This document shows positions 1 through 7,719 of a DNA stretch of 13,945 nucleotides, piece by piece (within the stretch, counting starts at the first letter, position 1; every line of letters starts with the position of its first letter). The DNA comes from an uncultured Alphaproteobacteria bacterium (lineage in GTDB: Bacteria > Pseudomonadota > Alphaproteobacteria > Micavibrionales > Micavibrionaceae): contig CAKZKV010000256.1 of assembly GCA_937124505.1 (NCBI GenBank), positions 1 through 13,945 of the forward strand. Reading direction: 5' to 3'. The notes beneath the pieces are model-generated. The model was not told the origin of the DNA, searched no databases, and worked only from the letters and a program-made list of their open reading frames with translations. A program made the translations under genes and the position numbers.

Positions 1-18
1 AAATCCTGCACTTAGTGC

Positions 19-945
19 CTAGAGCTTTTCATTCAACTCAGGTACGGCATCAAATAAATCAGCTACAAGACCATAATCAGCAACCTGAAAAATAGGTGCT
101 TCTTCATCCTTGTTAATAGCAACGATGTATTTCGAATCTTTCATACCAGCCAAATGTTGGATCGCCCCGGAGATGCCGATTGCAATATAAAGTTCCGGCG
201 CAACGACTTTCCCCGTTTGCCCGACTTGCCAGTCATTGGGAACATATCCCGCATCAACCGCGGCACGGGATGCACCAATGGCCGCGCCCAGTTTGTCAGC
301 CAGTTCTTCAATCATTTTAAAGTTTTCAGCAGAGCCCAGCCCACGTCCGCCGGACACGACGATTTTGGCAGAGGTCAGTTCCGGGCGGTCGGATTCGGCT
401 TCTTTCAGGCTGATAAAGCTTGTTCCTATATCGCTCATAGCTCCTGTAATCTCTTCAATCGGGGCACTTCCGTCCTCTCCTGCGGCATCAAAAGCCGTGG
501 GACGTACCGTCATGACTTTCTTGGCATCACTTGTTTTGACCGTGGCGATGGCCTGCCCACCGTAAACAGGGCGTTTGAATGTATCGGCGCTTTCAATGCC
601 GATAATATCTGAAATTTGCTGGACATCCAGTTTTGCAGCGATCCGTGGCAAGACATTTTTTCCAAAGGTGGAGGAGGGGGCGAGAATAAACTCATAGCTC
701 TCCGCCAGTGGAACAACCAATGCCTCCATGCTCTCGGCAAGATGATGATTATATTGCTCACTCTCGGCCTTGAGAATTTTTGCCACGCCATCAATTTTTG
801 AGGCCTGTTCAGCAACAGCAGAGAGGTTTGACCCACTGACAAGAACATGTATGTCTCCCCCGATTTCCTTGGCGGCGGCCACAATATGGGCTGTGTTAGA
901 GGCCAATTCTTCTCCGTGGTGTTCTGCAATAATTAATATTGTCAT
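19..945 (-). CDS. etfA: Electron transfer flavoprotein subunit alpha
   Basis: This 308-residue protein is the FAD-binding alpha subunit of the soluble electron transfer flavoprotein. In the family it takes electrons from acyl-CoA and other dehydrogenases and passes them to ETF:ubiquinone oxidoreductase. The N-terminal domain occupies about residues 1-185. The conserved C-terminal FAD domain shows GGRGLGS (199-205), SR (226-227), GQTGKVVAP (242-250), GISGAIQH (257-264), INKD (277-280) and ADYGLVAD (289-296). Length and motifs are complete, so it looks functional. It is the last gene of an etfB-ridA-etfA series. It starts 9 nt after the ridA-like stop codon, with a GGGAAAG-like ribosome site that overlaps the end of that gene. 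The unusual point is the extra gene between the two ETF subunits, which are normally adjacent. Only 18 nt of the window lie beyond its stop codon. Confidence 0.97.
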   Translation of the reverse strand: MTILIIAEHHGEELASNTAHIVAAAKEIGGDIHVLVSGSNLSAVAEQASKIDGVAKILKAESEQYNHHLAESMEALVVPLAESYEFILAPSSTFGKNVLPRIAAKLDVQQISDIIGIESADTFKRPVYGGQAIATVKTSDAKKVMTVRPTAFDAAGEDGSAPIEEITGAMSDIGTSFISLKEAESDRPELTSAKIVVSGGRGLGSAENFKMIEELADKLGAAIGASRAAVDAGYVPNDWQVGQTGKVVAPELYIAIGISGAIQHLAGMKDSKYIVAINKDEEAPIFQVADYGLVADLFDAVPELNEKL

Positions 946-954
946 AGCTTTCCC

Positions 955-1344
955 TTAATTAATCATACAATCCATTTCTGTTTCAACTAACCATTCTGAG
1001 TTAATAAACCCGCTAACTTGAACAAATGTACATGCGGGTCTGATTTCAGAAAAGTATTCGCCATGTGCTCTCGCTGCATCTCTCCATGTAGAAATATCCG
1101 TTAGCATAATTCGTGTCCTCACTACATTTTTAAGGTTTCCGCCAGCTTCTTCTATTGCTTTTTTTGATATTTCAATATTAGCCTTAGTTTGTTCATAGAC
1201 ATTGTTTACACCAATAGTTTTCCCTTTCTCCCCAATTGGCGCGGTTCCAGCTACAAAAATCATATTGCCTTGTTTTACTGCACGAGAAAAACCTATCGGT
1301 TTTTCCATAGGTGAGCCTGATGAAATGTTAACTCTTTTGTTCAT
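955..1344 (-). CDS. RidA-family (YjgF/YER057c/UK114) protein inserted between etfB and etfA
   Basis: This complete 129-residue protein spans the whole single-domain Rid fold, with [11 protein letters not shown] (26-36), a central helix containing QTKANIE (52-58) and a C-terminal block RPACTFVQV (102-110). Classical RidA hydrolyses reactive enamine/imine intermediates using an arginine near position 105 in a P-A-R context. Here the aligned residue is Cys105 (PAC), so this is probably a member of a non-canonical Rid subfamily, and deaminase activity should not be assumed. Its ATG overlaps the etfB stop codon as ATGA, and etfA begins 9 nt after its end, so all three genes are probably co-transcribed. 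GC is about 38% by hand count (961-1320), against about 52% in a 120-base sample of etfB. That suggests a later insertion or horizontal acquisition. Function is unknown; a link to acyl-CoA or amino-acid catabolism is inferred only from position. Confidence 0.9.
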   Translation of the reverse strand: MNKRVNISSGSPMEKPIGFSRAVKQGNMIFVAGTAPIGEKGKTIGVNNVYEQTKANIEISKKAIEEAGGNLKNVVRTRIMLTDISTWRDAARAHGEYFSEIRPACTFVQVSGFINSEWLVETEMDCMIN

Positions 1345-2105
1345 ATCACCTTTGCTTCATTTTTCAGTTTATCAATCAATTCATCCACACTGGACACTTT
1401 CCCGCCGCCTTTTCGCTCTGGCGGTTCTGACACGCTTATCACGCTCACTTTCGGGTCATAACTGACACCGAGATCTGATGGTTCCATGATATCAAGTTGT
1501 TTTTTCTTGGCTTTCATGATGTTTGGCAGGGACGCATAACGTGGTTCATTCAGGCGCAAGTCTGTTGTGATAATCCCCGGCAGGGAGATTTTTATGGTCT
1601 CCAGGCCGCCATCGATTTCGCGGGTGACTTCAGCATTGTTGCCGTCAATTTTAACTTCAGAGGCAAATGTCGCTTGCGGCCATCCGAGTAAGGCTGCCAA
1701 CATCTGTCCTGTTTGGCTGGAATCATCATCAATTGATTGCTTGCCCATGATGACAAGATCGGGAGATTCTTTTTCGATTAATGCCTTGATGGTTTTTGCC
1801 ACGGCCAGAGGTTCCACACCACCCAGATCAATCGGCACATCTGTTTTGACGAGGATGCCTCTGTCTGCGCCGATAGCCATGGCCGTACGCAGTTGTTCCT
1901 GCGCTTTTTCAGGGCCAATCGTGACGGCGATGACTTCACTGGCGGTTCCGGCTTCTTTTAATCTGACGGCTTCTTCCACGGCGATTTCATCAAATGGATT
2001 GACGGACATTTTGACATTGGCCAGATCAATACCGCTGCCGTCTGATTTGACGCGCACTTTCACGTTGTAATCAATAACGCGTTTAACAGGTACTAATATT
2101 TTCAT
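1341..2105 (-). CDS. etfB: Electron transfer flavoprotein subunit beta
   Basis: This 254-residue protein is the AMP-binding beta subunit of ETF, which forms the heterodimer with EtfA and supplies the docking surface for dehydrogenases. Visible signatures are the N-terminal [12 protein letters not shown] start, [12 protein letters not shown] (35-46), the nucleotide-binding stretch [17 protein letters not shown] (118-134), and the family signature around [19 protein letters not shown] (163-181) with [18 protein letters not shown] (185-202). The length is normal for the family. It is the first gene of the etfB-ridA-etfA series, and its TGA overlaps the start of the Rid gene by 4 nt. A CAGGA ribosome site precedes the ATG. 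A candidate promoter with a palindromic spacer lies about 35-60 nt upstream. Confidence 0.97.
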   Translation of the reverse strand: MKILVPVKRVIDYNVKVRVKSDGSGIDLANVKMSVNPFDEIAVEEAVRLKEAGTASEVIAVTIGPEKAQEQLRTAMAIGADRGILVKTDVPIDLGGVEPLAVAKTIKALIEKESPDLVIMGKQSIDDDSSQTGQMLAALLGWPQATFASEVKIDGNNAEVTREIDGGLETIKISLPGIITTDLRLNEPRYASLPNIMKAKKKQLDIMEPSDLGVSYDPKVSVISVSEPPERKGGGKVSSVDELIDKLKNEAKVI

Positions 2106-2139
2106 ACGGTTTTCCTGAATTATCCTTATTTATTTGGGT

Positions 2140-2168
2140 TGTATGTTCATCGAAGCGATGAAAGACAA
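2140..2168 (-). promoter_or_regulatory. Candidate etfB promoter with palindromic spacer
   Basis: Read on the minus strand, TTGTCT (2168-2163) is followed by exactly 17 nt and then CATACA (2145-2140). The -35 and -10 matches to consensus are only fair (4/6 and 3/6). The 17-nt spacer is itself the palindrome TTCATCGCTTCGATGAA (2146-2162), with 7-bp arms around a 3-nt centre. A start about 7 nt downstream would give a leader of roughly 27 nt before etfB. The palindrome could be an operator or a short hairpin. The promoter call is inference from spacing alone. Confidence 0.35.
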
Positions 2169-2226
2169 TCGTTATTTTATTAACATGAGGGACGAAGGGG
2201 GCCTTGTAAAGGGGCAACGCACAAAA

Positions 2227-3024
2227 TTAGCTGCTGAGTTCTTTTCCACGGTCGCGGGCAGCGGTGACGGCCTGCGTCAGGCTCTCCTGAAATGTTCCAT
2301 CCATTAAAACGTTCAGGGCGGCCTCGGTTGTGCCGCCGGGAGAGGTGACATTTTGCCGAAGTGTTGCTGCGTCTGTACCCGGCTCGTCCTTTGCCAAAGC
2401 GGCGGCGCCGATAACGGTCTGACGGGCCAGTCGTGTGGCCTGATCCTGATCCAGACCAAGTTTTTGCGCGGCTTCTGCTAAGGCTTCAATCAGATAAAAA
2501 ACATAAGCCGGGCCGGACCCTGAAATCGCTGTCACTGCATCCATGAGGGGTTCATTTTCGATCCAGACAACTTCACCACTGGCCTGAAACAGGCTTTCGG
2601 CCATGTGTTTTTGGTTTTCGCTTACGCTACCGTTCGGGCATAAGGCCGTGATGCCTTGTCCGATGGCCGCCGGGGTGTTGGGCATGGCGCGGATGACTGG
2701 TTGAGAGGCTCCGAATACGCTTTCAAATGTTGTAATGGATTTGCCGGCAGCAATGGAGAGGATCAAAGACGTGTCATGAACCGAATCTGCGTAGGATTTT
2801 AAAACGTCATTCAAAATCTGTGGCTTTACAGCAAAAACCAGAACATCAAATACCTGATCGGTTGGCGGAGCCTGAACGTAAGTGAAGCCATCCGTCTGGA
2901 TTTCCGGGGGGAGAGGCTCCGGCTGGATAACCGTCAACTCATAAGGAAGGTTCTTTTTGAGCCAGCCGTCCAGCAAGGCCTGTCCCATCTTGCCGCAGCC
3001 AATCAGAGCAAGCGTACTTGCCAT
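2227..3024 (-). CDS. proC: Pyrroline-5-carboxylate reductase
   Basis: This 265-residue enzyme catalyses the last step of proline synthesis, the NAD(P)H-dependent reduction of 1-pyrroline-5-carboxylate to L-proline in the cytoplasm. The N-terminal Rossmann fold carries GCGKMG (9-14). AVKPQ (65-69), RAMPNTPA (112-119) and AISGSGPAYVFYLIEALAEA (166-185) follow. The C-terminal family signature is LRQNVTSPGGTTEAAL (222-237). Length and motifs are those of a complete enzyme. Its ATG overlaps the TAA of the upstream ybjN-like gene by one base (TAATG), which indicates translational coupling. It is the last gene of the ubiK-ybjN-proC series. The ybjN-proC pairing is a familiar alphaproteobacterial arrangement, though no functional link is established. 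Confidence 0.97.
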   Translation of the reverse strand: MASTLALIGCGKMGQALLDGWLKKNLPYELTVIQPEPLPPEIQTDGFTYVQAPPTDQVFDVLVFAVKPQILNDVLKSYADSVHDTSLILSIAAGKSITTFESVFGASQPVIRAMPNTPAAIGQGITALCPNGSVSENQKHMAESLFQASGEVVWIENEPLMDAVTAISGSGPAYVFYLIEALAEAAQKLGLDQDQATRLARQTVIGAAALAKDEPGTDAATLRQNVTSPGGTTEAALNVLMDGTFQESLTQAVTAARDRGKELSS

Positions 3025-3533
3025 TAAGCGTGGCCTTCTGTCGGCATAATCAAAAGGGAAATCAGTTTTTTGTCGGAACGGCAGACGTCTTTGTTCATGA
3101 AATATTTAATCAGGGTAAAATTCTCTTCACAATCCCTCAGAATATTTTCGACAACATCCGCCAGATAAGAACGATCAAGGATTTTATCATCATCTCCAGC
3201 CAGCAGACTGTAATGATGGACAACTTTCTTTTGGTGATGGTCAACAGCCAGATAACCCAGACTCAAGTTCTGGCTGAGTTCACCAGCAACCAGAATAGCT
3301 TCGCCCATCTTTCCTTCCGGAATTTCATCCTCAATTTCACAGGACATTTTCAAAAGGCTGGCGGTTTCATTCCACGTAAAGCAGAGGTTGTAATCACAAG
3401 AACGCCCGGCAATAGACAGGACGAGTTCTTCATTCGTTAACCGTTTGTAAACCCAGTCATTGGCAATCAGAAGGTCTTCAACAGAATCCAGAGGATTGAG
3501 TCGATAGGCAGAGGCGAAGGTTTGCTTTTGCAT
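3024..3533 (-). CDS. YbjN domain-containing protein
   Basis: This 169-residue protein resembles the alphaproteobacterial YbjN-domain family. Family-like features are the early NPLDSVEDLL (13-22) with NDWVYKR just after it, an AGRSCDYNL stretch, a two-layer alpha/beta pattern, and an acidic C-terminal helix with NILRDCEENFTLIKYF. The biochemical role of these proteins is not settled. The fold is related to type III secretion chaperone-like domains, and E. coli YbjN has been linked to stress and motility phenotypes. The ATG at 3533 was preferred over one 72 nt earlier because homology begins here and the earlier start would run into the ubiK coding region. No clear Shine-Dalgarno is visible; the start lies 4 nt after the ubiK stop codon, so coupling is likely. 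The stop codon overlaps the proC start by one base. Confidence 0.85.
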   Translation of the reverse strand: MQKQTFASAYRLNPLDSVEDLLIANDWVYKRLTNEELVLSIAGRSCDYNLCFTWNETASLLKMSCEIEDEIPEGKMGEAILVAGELSQNLSLGYLAVDHHQKKVVHHYSLLAGDDDKILDRSYLADVVENILRDCEENFTLIKYFMNKDVCRSDKKLISLLIMPTEGHA

Positions 3534-3537
3534 GGTT

Positions 3538-3807
3538 CTATTTACTCTTGGCAGTTTTCTTATGTGTGTTGGCATCGTTTTCCAGAGCAGAGAGTCTTTT
3601 TTCAAGTTCTTCCTGCTTTAGTCTTGATTGTTGCAGCATGGCTTCCAGCCGTTCAAAGTCTTCTCGCGGAACGAGATCCATACTGTTTGCAACATCATCA
3701 ATTTTTGTACGAACACCCTGTCTTATTTGCTGGCGGGCAGAACTGACAAAACTGATTGTTCCGCCAGCTACTTTCGCCAAATCATCTAAAATTTGTGATG
3801 AAGACAT
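3538..3807 (-). CDS. ubiK: Ubiquinone biosynthesis accessory factor UbiK-like (BMFP domain)
   Basis: This 89-residue protein matches the BMFP/UbiK (YqiC-like) family. In gammaproteobacteria the family acts as an accessory factor with UbiJ in aerobic ubiquinone synthesis and can bind membranes. The layout is typical: an N-terminal helical part ending near DDVANSMDLVPREDFERLEAM, then a C-terminal coiled coil (SRLKQEELEKRLSALE) and a basic tail (HKKTAKSK). The start at 3807 was chosen because MSSSQILDDLAK matches the family N-terminus and an AGGGG ribosome site lies 4 nt upstream. An upstream in-frame ATG would add 38 unrelated residues. It is the first gene of a three-gene operon with ybjN and proC, and diverges from hldD. 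Whether it works in ubiquinone synthesis in this organism is inferred from the family only. Confidence 0.82.
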   Translation of the reverse strand: MSSSQILDDLAKVAGGTISFVSSARQQIRQGVRTKIDDVANSMDLVPREDFERLEAMLQQSRLKQEELEKRLSALENDANTHKKTAKSK

Positions 3808-3832
3808 GATTCCCCTAAAAAATATTTTGAAG

Positions 3833-3862
3833 GTATTAGCATGATTTTTTCGAGTCGAGCAA
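3833..3862 (-). promoter_or_regulatory. Candidate promoter of ubiK-ybjN-proC
   Basis: On the minus strand, TTGCTC (3862-3857) and TAATAC (3838-3833) are separated by 18 nt. The -10 element is preceded by TGC, like an extended -10. Transcription from here would leave a leader of about 20 nt containing the AGGGG ribosome site of ubiK. The -35 match is weak (3/6), so this is a candidate only. Confidence 0.33.
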
Positions 3863-3973
3863 GAAGGTTTACAGGCTATCTGAAGAAAAACCGTGGATAA
3901 CTTGACTCGCTTCTTTTTCATTTAGCTGAACCTGTGATAAACCTTGAGAAAAGTAAAAAATGGGAAAAATAAA

Positions 3974-4972
3974 ATGATTATTGTGACAGGCGGAGCGGGA
4001 TTTATCGGATCGAATCTGGCCGCAGAATTGGAACATAGAACAGACGAAGATATCGTTATTTGTGACCGGCTGGGAACAGGGGATAAGTGGCGTAATATAT
4101 CCAAGCGGAATGTGAGGGACATTATCAAACCGGAAAACCTTCTTGATTATATGGAACAGCATAGCGACGATATTTCCGTTGTGTTTCATATGGGGGCCAT
4201 TGCATCCAGCACAGAAACGAATGCCGATTTGATCGTGGATGACAACTTTATTTTCTCCCGGTTGCTCTGGCGCTGGTGTGCGGATCATGATGTGCGGTTT
4301 ATCTATGCTTCGTCCGGGACTACGTACGGGGACGGCGCGCAGGGCTTTAATGACAGTGAAAATCTGGAAGACCTTGCCAAACTGCGTCCGATGAATCCTT
4401 ACGCATGGTCGAAACACCTGTTCGATAAACGTGTGGTCAGTGTGACAAGTGGTGTTCACAAAGGAAAGGAAAGCGTGCCGCCGCAATGGGTGGGCTTAAA
4501 ATTTTTTAATGTTTATGGCCCGAATGAATATCATAAGGGTGATCAGATGAGCGTCCTTTGCAAGCTTTATCCGCAGGTCGTTGCAGGGGCTTCGGCACGA
4601 TTATTCAAATCTCATAATCCTGAGTATGAAGATGGCGGGCAACTGCGTGATTTTATATGGGTGGGGGATTGTATTGATGCGATTTTATGGTTTTATGAAC
4701 ATGGCGATAAAACCGGGCTTTATAATTTAGGCTCTGGTCAGGCCAGAAGCTTTAAGGACCTTGCTCAGGCGACATTCAATGCCGCAGGTCTGGAGCCTAA
4801 AATCACTTATATTGAGATGCCGCAGGAACTCCGCGGAAAGTATCAGTATTTTACTGAAGCCAATGTCGAAAAACTGCGTGCCGCAGGATACACAAAAGAC
4901 TTTATGAGTCTGGAAGATGGTGTGAAAAAATATGTCAGTGAGTATCTTTCCCAAACAGATTCTTACAGGTAA
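3974..4972 (+). CDS. hldD: ADP-L-glycero-D-manno-heptose 6-epimerase
   Basis: This 332-residue protein is a short-chain dehydrogenase/reductase-type nucleotide-sugar epimerase. HldD converts ADP-D-glycero-beta-D-manno-heptose to the L-glycero form used in the inner core of lipopolysaccharide. The NAD(P)-binding motif GGAGFIGS is at 6-13. DRLGTGDKWRNI (31-42) matches the HldD loop after the second beta strand. ASSGTTYG (112-119) carries the catalytic-region Ser/Thr residues, and the catalytic YxxxK is in NPYAWSK (141-147; Tyr143, Lys147). NVYGPNE and the RDF segment follow, as in the family. The ATG at 3974 was chosen because the Rossmann strand MIIVTGG begins immediately; a TTG at 3944 would add ten unconserved residues. 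It heads the hldD-lgt-midA-pgeF series, with lgt starting 12 nt after its stop codon. Another ADP-sugar epimerase is possible but less likely. Confidence 0.9.
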   Translation: MIIVTGGAGFIGSNLAAELEHRTDEDIVICDRLGTGDKWRNISKRNVRDIIKPENLLDYMEQHSDDISVVFHMGAIASSTETNADLIVDDNFIFSRLLWRWCADHDVRFIYASSGTTYGDGAQGFNDSENLEDLAKLRPMNPYAWSKHLFDKRVVSVTSGVHKGKESVPPQWVGLKFFNVYGPNEYHKGDQMSVLCKLYPQVVAGASARLFKSHNPEYEDGGQLRDFIWVGDCIDAILWFYEHGDKTGLYNLGSGQARSFKDLAQATFNAAGLEPKITYIEMPQELRGKYQYFTEANVEKLRAAGYTKDFMSLEDGVKKYVSEYLSQTDSYR

Positions 4973-4984
4973 AAAACAGGATTA

Positions 4985-5806
4985 ATGGAATTTCCTGCCA
5001 TAGACCCCGTCGCCTTTCAGATTGGCCCCTATTATGATATAGGGCCGTTTGAGGTGCGCTGGTATGCGCTGGCCTATCTGGTCGGTTTTTTACTGGGGTG
5101 GGGGTATGCCCTGCGTTTGGCGGATGGGCTACGTAAGGAACGTCCCTACAAAACAGATATTGACGATTTTATGGTCTGGGCCATTCCGGGCGTGATTATC
5201 GGTGGGCGTCTGGGGTATGTGCTATTCTATAATTTTTCTTATTTTGCTGCAAACCCTCTGGAAATCCTGCAAGTCTGGCATGGGGGCATGTCCTTTCATG
5301 GCGGGATCATTGGTGTGAGCGTTGCTATGGTCCTGTATGCATGGAAGCACAAGTTCAACGTCTTTCGTTTGAGTGATGTTGTGGCCTGCGCTGCGCCAAT
5401 CGGGTTGTTTTTGGGGCGAATTGCCAATTTTGTAAATGCCGAGCTTTATGGCCGGGTCACAGACGGTCCATGGGGGGTCATCTTTCCCGGGACGGACGGA
5501 CAGCCACGTCACCCGTCACAGCTATATGAGGCCGCACTAGAGGGGGTTTTGCTCTTCATCATGCTGTTTGTTATGGTTCGTTTGCGTCTTCACAAAACCA
5601 TTCCCGGTGCCATTACTGGACTATTTCTGTTTATGTATGGCTTTTTCCGTTTTCTGGTGGAATATGTGCGCGAGCCGGACGAACAACTCGGTCTGTTCTT
5701 TGAGGTGATCTCCATGGGGCAAATTCTGTGCCTGCCGATGATGGCACTGGGTTTGGCAATTATCATTTATTCAATTATAAAGAAACCTGATGACATTCGT
5801 ATCTGA
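4985..5806 (+). CDS. lgt: Prolipoprotein diacylglyceryl transferase
   Basis: This 273-residue polytopic inner-membrane enzyme transfers the diacylglyceryl group of phosphatidylglycerol to the lipobox cysteine of prolipoproteins, the first step of lipoprotein maturation. Several hydrophobic segments are visible, around residues 27-45, 64-82, 107-119, 131-150, 186-201, 208-228 and 243-265. Diagnostic motifs are GGMSFHGG (100-107), the Lgt signature RIANFVNAELYGR (145-157), HPSQLYEA (176-183) and the FRFLVEYVREPDEQ segment (221-234). These include the conserved histidine and arginines of the family. Length is normal. It follows hldD by 12 nt, and its last 17 nt overlap the next gene, which implies coupled translation. 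Confidence 0.97.
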   Translation: MEFPAIDPVAFQIGPYYDIGPFEVRWYALAYLVGFLLGWGYALRLADGLRKERPYKTDIDDFMVWAIPGVIIGGRLGYVLFYNFSYFAANPLEILQVWHGGMSFHGGIIGVSVAMVLYAWKHKFNVFRLSDVVACAAPIGLFLGRIANFVNAELYGRVTDGPWGVIFPGTDGQPRHPSQLYEAALEGVLLFIMLFVMVRLRLHKTIPGAITGLFLFMYGFFRFLVEYVREPDEQLGLFFEVISMGQILCLPMMALGLAIIIYSIIKKPDDIRI

Positions 5807-6848
5807 TCTTACCGAAAAAGTTAGAAAACGTGGGGTTATGCCACTGGAAGAGTATATGGCTCTTTGTAACCAGCAATATTACAACGCCTATCGTCCCTTT
5901 GGCGTGGAGGGAGATTTTATTACGGCCCCTGAAATCAGCCAGATGTTCGGGGAATTAATTGCGGCATGGTCTGTGGATATCTTGAAGCAGCTTGGTTCAG
6001 TGGATCGATTTGCTCTTCTTGAATGTGGTCCAGGGCGCGGCGTTTTATTAAACGACATCCTGAGAGTTTACAAACATTACAAAATGTTAGAAAATGTTTC
6101 TGATATACTTCTTCTTGAAACAAGTGAAAGGCTCAGAGCGGATCAGAAAGAAAAAAATCCGGGTCACAATTTAATCTGGATTAAAGATATCCACAAGCGG
6201 ACTTTAAGTAAGAAGAAGGGGCCGTTTTTTATATACGCTAACGAATTCCTTGATGCGTTGCCCATAGAACAATATTTTTTTAAAAAAGGGGTATGGTGGA
6301 AACGACATGTTTCTGTGGATAACTCTGGTTCATTCAAGATGTCACATGTCAAAAGCCCGCCGCCGCCTGGGATTCCTCACAAACCAAAAGAGGGAGACGT
6401 TTTTGAGAGAAGTCCTGCCGTATTTGATTTTACGAAAGAGCTTGCACTTCTTATTAAAGAGAAAGGCGGATTTGCACTGTTTATTGACTATGGCTATAAA
6501 AAAACAGCCTTTGGCAATACGTTTCAGGCTGTTAAGTCTCATGAGTATGTTAGCCCATTCGAAAATCCGGGCCGGCATGATCTGACGGCTCATGTTAACT
6601 TTGCGCAAGTCATGGGAGTTTGTCAGGATGCGGGGCTATATACATACGGCCCTGTAGAGCAGGGAACTTTTTTGGAAAAGTGCGGGCTGCTGGAACGTGC
6701 CAAAGCTTTGCAATCAAATGCTAGTGAAAAACAAAGAGAGGATATAGAAAGTGCCGTACACCGCTTGAGTTCCGCTGAGGAAATGGGGGGCTTATTTAAA
6801 GTGATTGCGATTTCAGATAGAGAGATTAAGCCGATAGGTCTGATATGA
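5790..6848 (+). CDS. SAM-dependent methyltransferase, MidA/NDUFAF7 family
   Basis: This 352-residue protein belongs to the COG1565/DUF185 class I methyltransferases. The eukaryotic member NDUFAF7 (MidA) dimethylates an arginine of the 49-kDa (NDUFS2) subunit during mitochondrial complex I assembly; a parallel role on NuoD in bacteria is plausible but not shown here. Visible features are the N-terminal GDFITAPEISQMFGELIAAW (41-60), the SAM-binding motif ECGPGRG (78-84), an acidic LLLETS strand (107-112), NEFLDALP (151-158), FIDYGY (231-236), GRHDLTAHVNF (261-271) and the C-terminal MGGLFKVIAI (332-341). All family blocks are present. It starts inside the last codons of lgt, and its TGA overlaps the start of pgeF (ATGA), so the three genes form one translationally linked unit. 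The segment around 6100-6450 is visibly more AT-rich than lgt. Confidence 0.9.
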   Translation: MTFVSDLTEKVRKRGVMPLEEYMALCNQQYYNAYRPFGVEGDFITAPEISQMFGELIAAWSVDILKQLGSVDRFALLECGPGRGVLLNDILRVYKHYKMLENVSDILLLETSERLRADQKEKNPGHNLIWIKDIHKRTLSKKKGPFFIYANEFLDALPIEQYFFKKGVWWKRHVSVDNSGSFKMSHVKSPPPPGIPHKPKEGDVFERSPAVFDFTKELALLIKEKGGFALFIDYGYKKTAFGNTFQAVKSHEYVSPFENPGRHDLTAHVNFAQVMGVCQDAGLYTYGPVEQGTFLEKCGLLERAKALQSNASEKQREDIESAVHRLSSAEEMGGLFKVIAISDREIKPIGLI

Positions 6849-7621
6849 GTATTTATTTCAAACATGATGGTTTTGCGACAATAGAAAGCGGAATTGCTCA
6901 CGGTTTTTTTGGTTCTGAGGGTGGGGTCAGCAAGGGAATTTATTCATCTCTGAACTGTGGATTGGGAAGTGATGATGATCCGGCGAATATCCGGGCCAAC
7001 CGGGTGCTGGCACTGGAAGCTCTTGGTCTTGAAAAAACAAGGCTTCATAATGTTCATCAGGTTCATAGCACCAAATGCGTCTTTATTGACCCGGATCAAC
7101 GAGGCGCTACGATAGAAGCAGATGCACTGGTGACGGATCAGGCCGGCCAAACATTGAGTATCCTGACGGCAGATTGTGCCCCTGTTTTATTCCATGGGCA
7201 AAAAAAGGATGGGGCTTTTGTCATTGGCGCGGCCCATGCCGGTTGGAAAGGGGCTTTATACGGCGTTTTGGAAAACACGATGAAAGCAATGATATCGCTT
7301 GGGGCTGAAGAAGATACGTTTCATGCGGTGATTGGCCCGATGATTGGCCCGGATTCTTACGAAGTGGGGCAGGAATTTAAGGAAATATTTGTTAAGGAAA
7401 ATGAAAATTATCAATCGTACTTTAAAGATATTCAGGACAAGACATATTTTGACCTGCCGTCTTTTTGTGCGGACAGGCTAAGATATGCCGGGATAGAGCA
7501 TGTTTTCCAGAGAAATATCGATACCTGTTTCAATGAGGATGAATTCTTCAGTTACCGACGGGCCACCCATCGTGGAGATAAAGATTATGGTCGTCAGATT
7601 TCATTGATATCAATTCTTTGA
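6845..7621 (+). CDS. pgeF: Peptidoglycan editing factor PgeF (YfiH/laccase-domain protein)
   Basis: This 258-residue protein belongs to the multicopper polyphenol oxidase-like YfiH family. E. coli PgeF corrects the cell wall by hydrolysing precursors that carry L-Ser in place of L-Ala; adenosine-directed activities are reported for other members. The conserved metal/active-site residues are visible: VHQVHS (70-75, with His71 and His74), TADCAPV (108-114, Cys111) and AAHAGWKG (129-136, His131). GPMIGPDSYEVG and the C-terminal CFNEDEFFSYRRATHRGDKDYGRQ complete the family pattern. The start is fixed by the ATGA overlap with the methyltransferase gene. The exact substrate cannot be read from sequence, but the envelope genes upstream (hldD, lgt) fit a cell-wall role. 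Confidence 0.93.
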   Translation: MSIYFKHDGFATIESGIAHGFFGSEGGVSKGIYSSLNCGLGSDDDPANIRANRVLALEALGLEKTRLHNVHQVHSTKCVFIDPDQRGATIEADALVTDQAGQTLSILTADCAPVLFHGQKKDGAFVIGAAHAGWKGALYGVLENTMKAMISLGAEEDTFHAVIGPMIGPDSYEVGQEFKEIFVKENENYQSYFKDIQDKTYFDLPSFCADRLRYAGIEHVFQRNIDTCFNEDEFFSYRRATHRGDKDYGRQISLISIL

Positions 7622-7650
7622 ATTGAGGATGAAAAAATTTTATATAAAAC

Positions 7651-7679
7651 TTGATTATGTCCGTATGCTTTTTTATGGT
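7651..7679 (+). promoter_or_regulatory. Candidate prs promoter
   Basis: TTGATT (7651-7656) is followed by a 17-nt spacer and TATGGT (7674-7679), each a 4/6 match to the sigma-70 consensus at ideal spacing. A start near 7686 would give a leader of about 34 nt ending in a GGAAGGGG ribosome site before prs. The 98-nt gap after pgeF supports a separate transcription start here. Confidence 0.45.
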
Positions 7680-7719
7680 GCGATTGACGATAAGTTAAGA
7701 GGTCGGGAAGGGGTCAATC

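Noticed and set aside
154..612. Plus-strand open frames opposite etfA and similar antisense frames elsewhere
   Set aside because: They lie entirely inside well-supported genes, have no ribosome sites and show no recognisable domains.
3851..3909. Imperfect inverted repeat CGAGTCGAG / CTTGACTCG in the ubiK-hldD divergent region
   Set aside because: Nine-base arms with one mismatch and a 41-nt gap can arise by chance. The TTGACT inside it has no good -10 partner toward hldD.
3869..4486. Long minus-strand frame overlapping hldD
   Set aside because: It is antisense to the clearly homologous hldD coding sequence and has the composition of a shadow frame.
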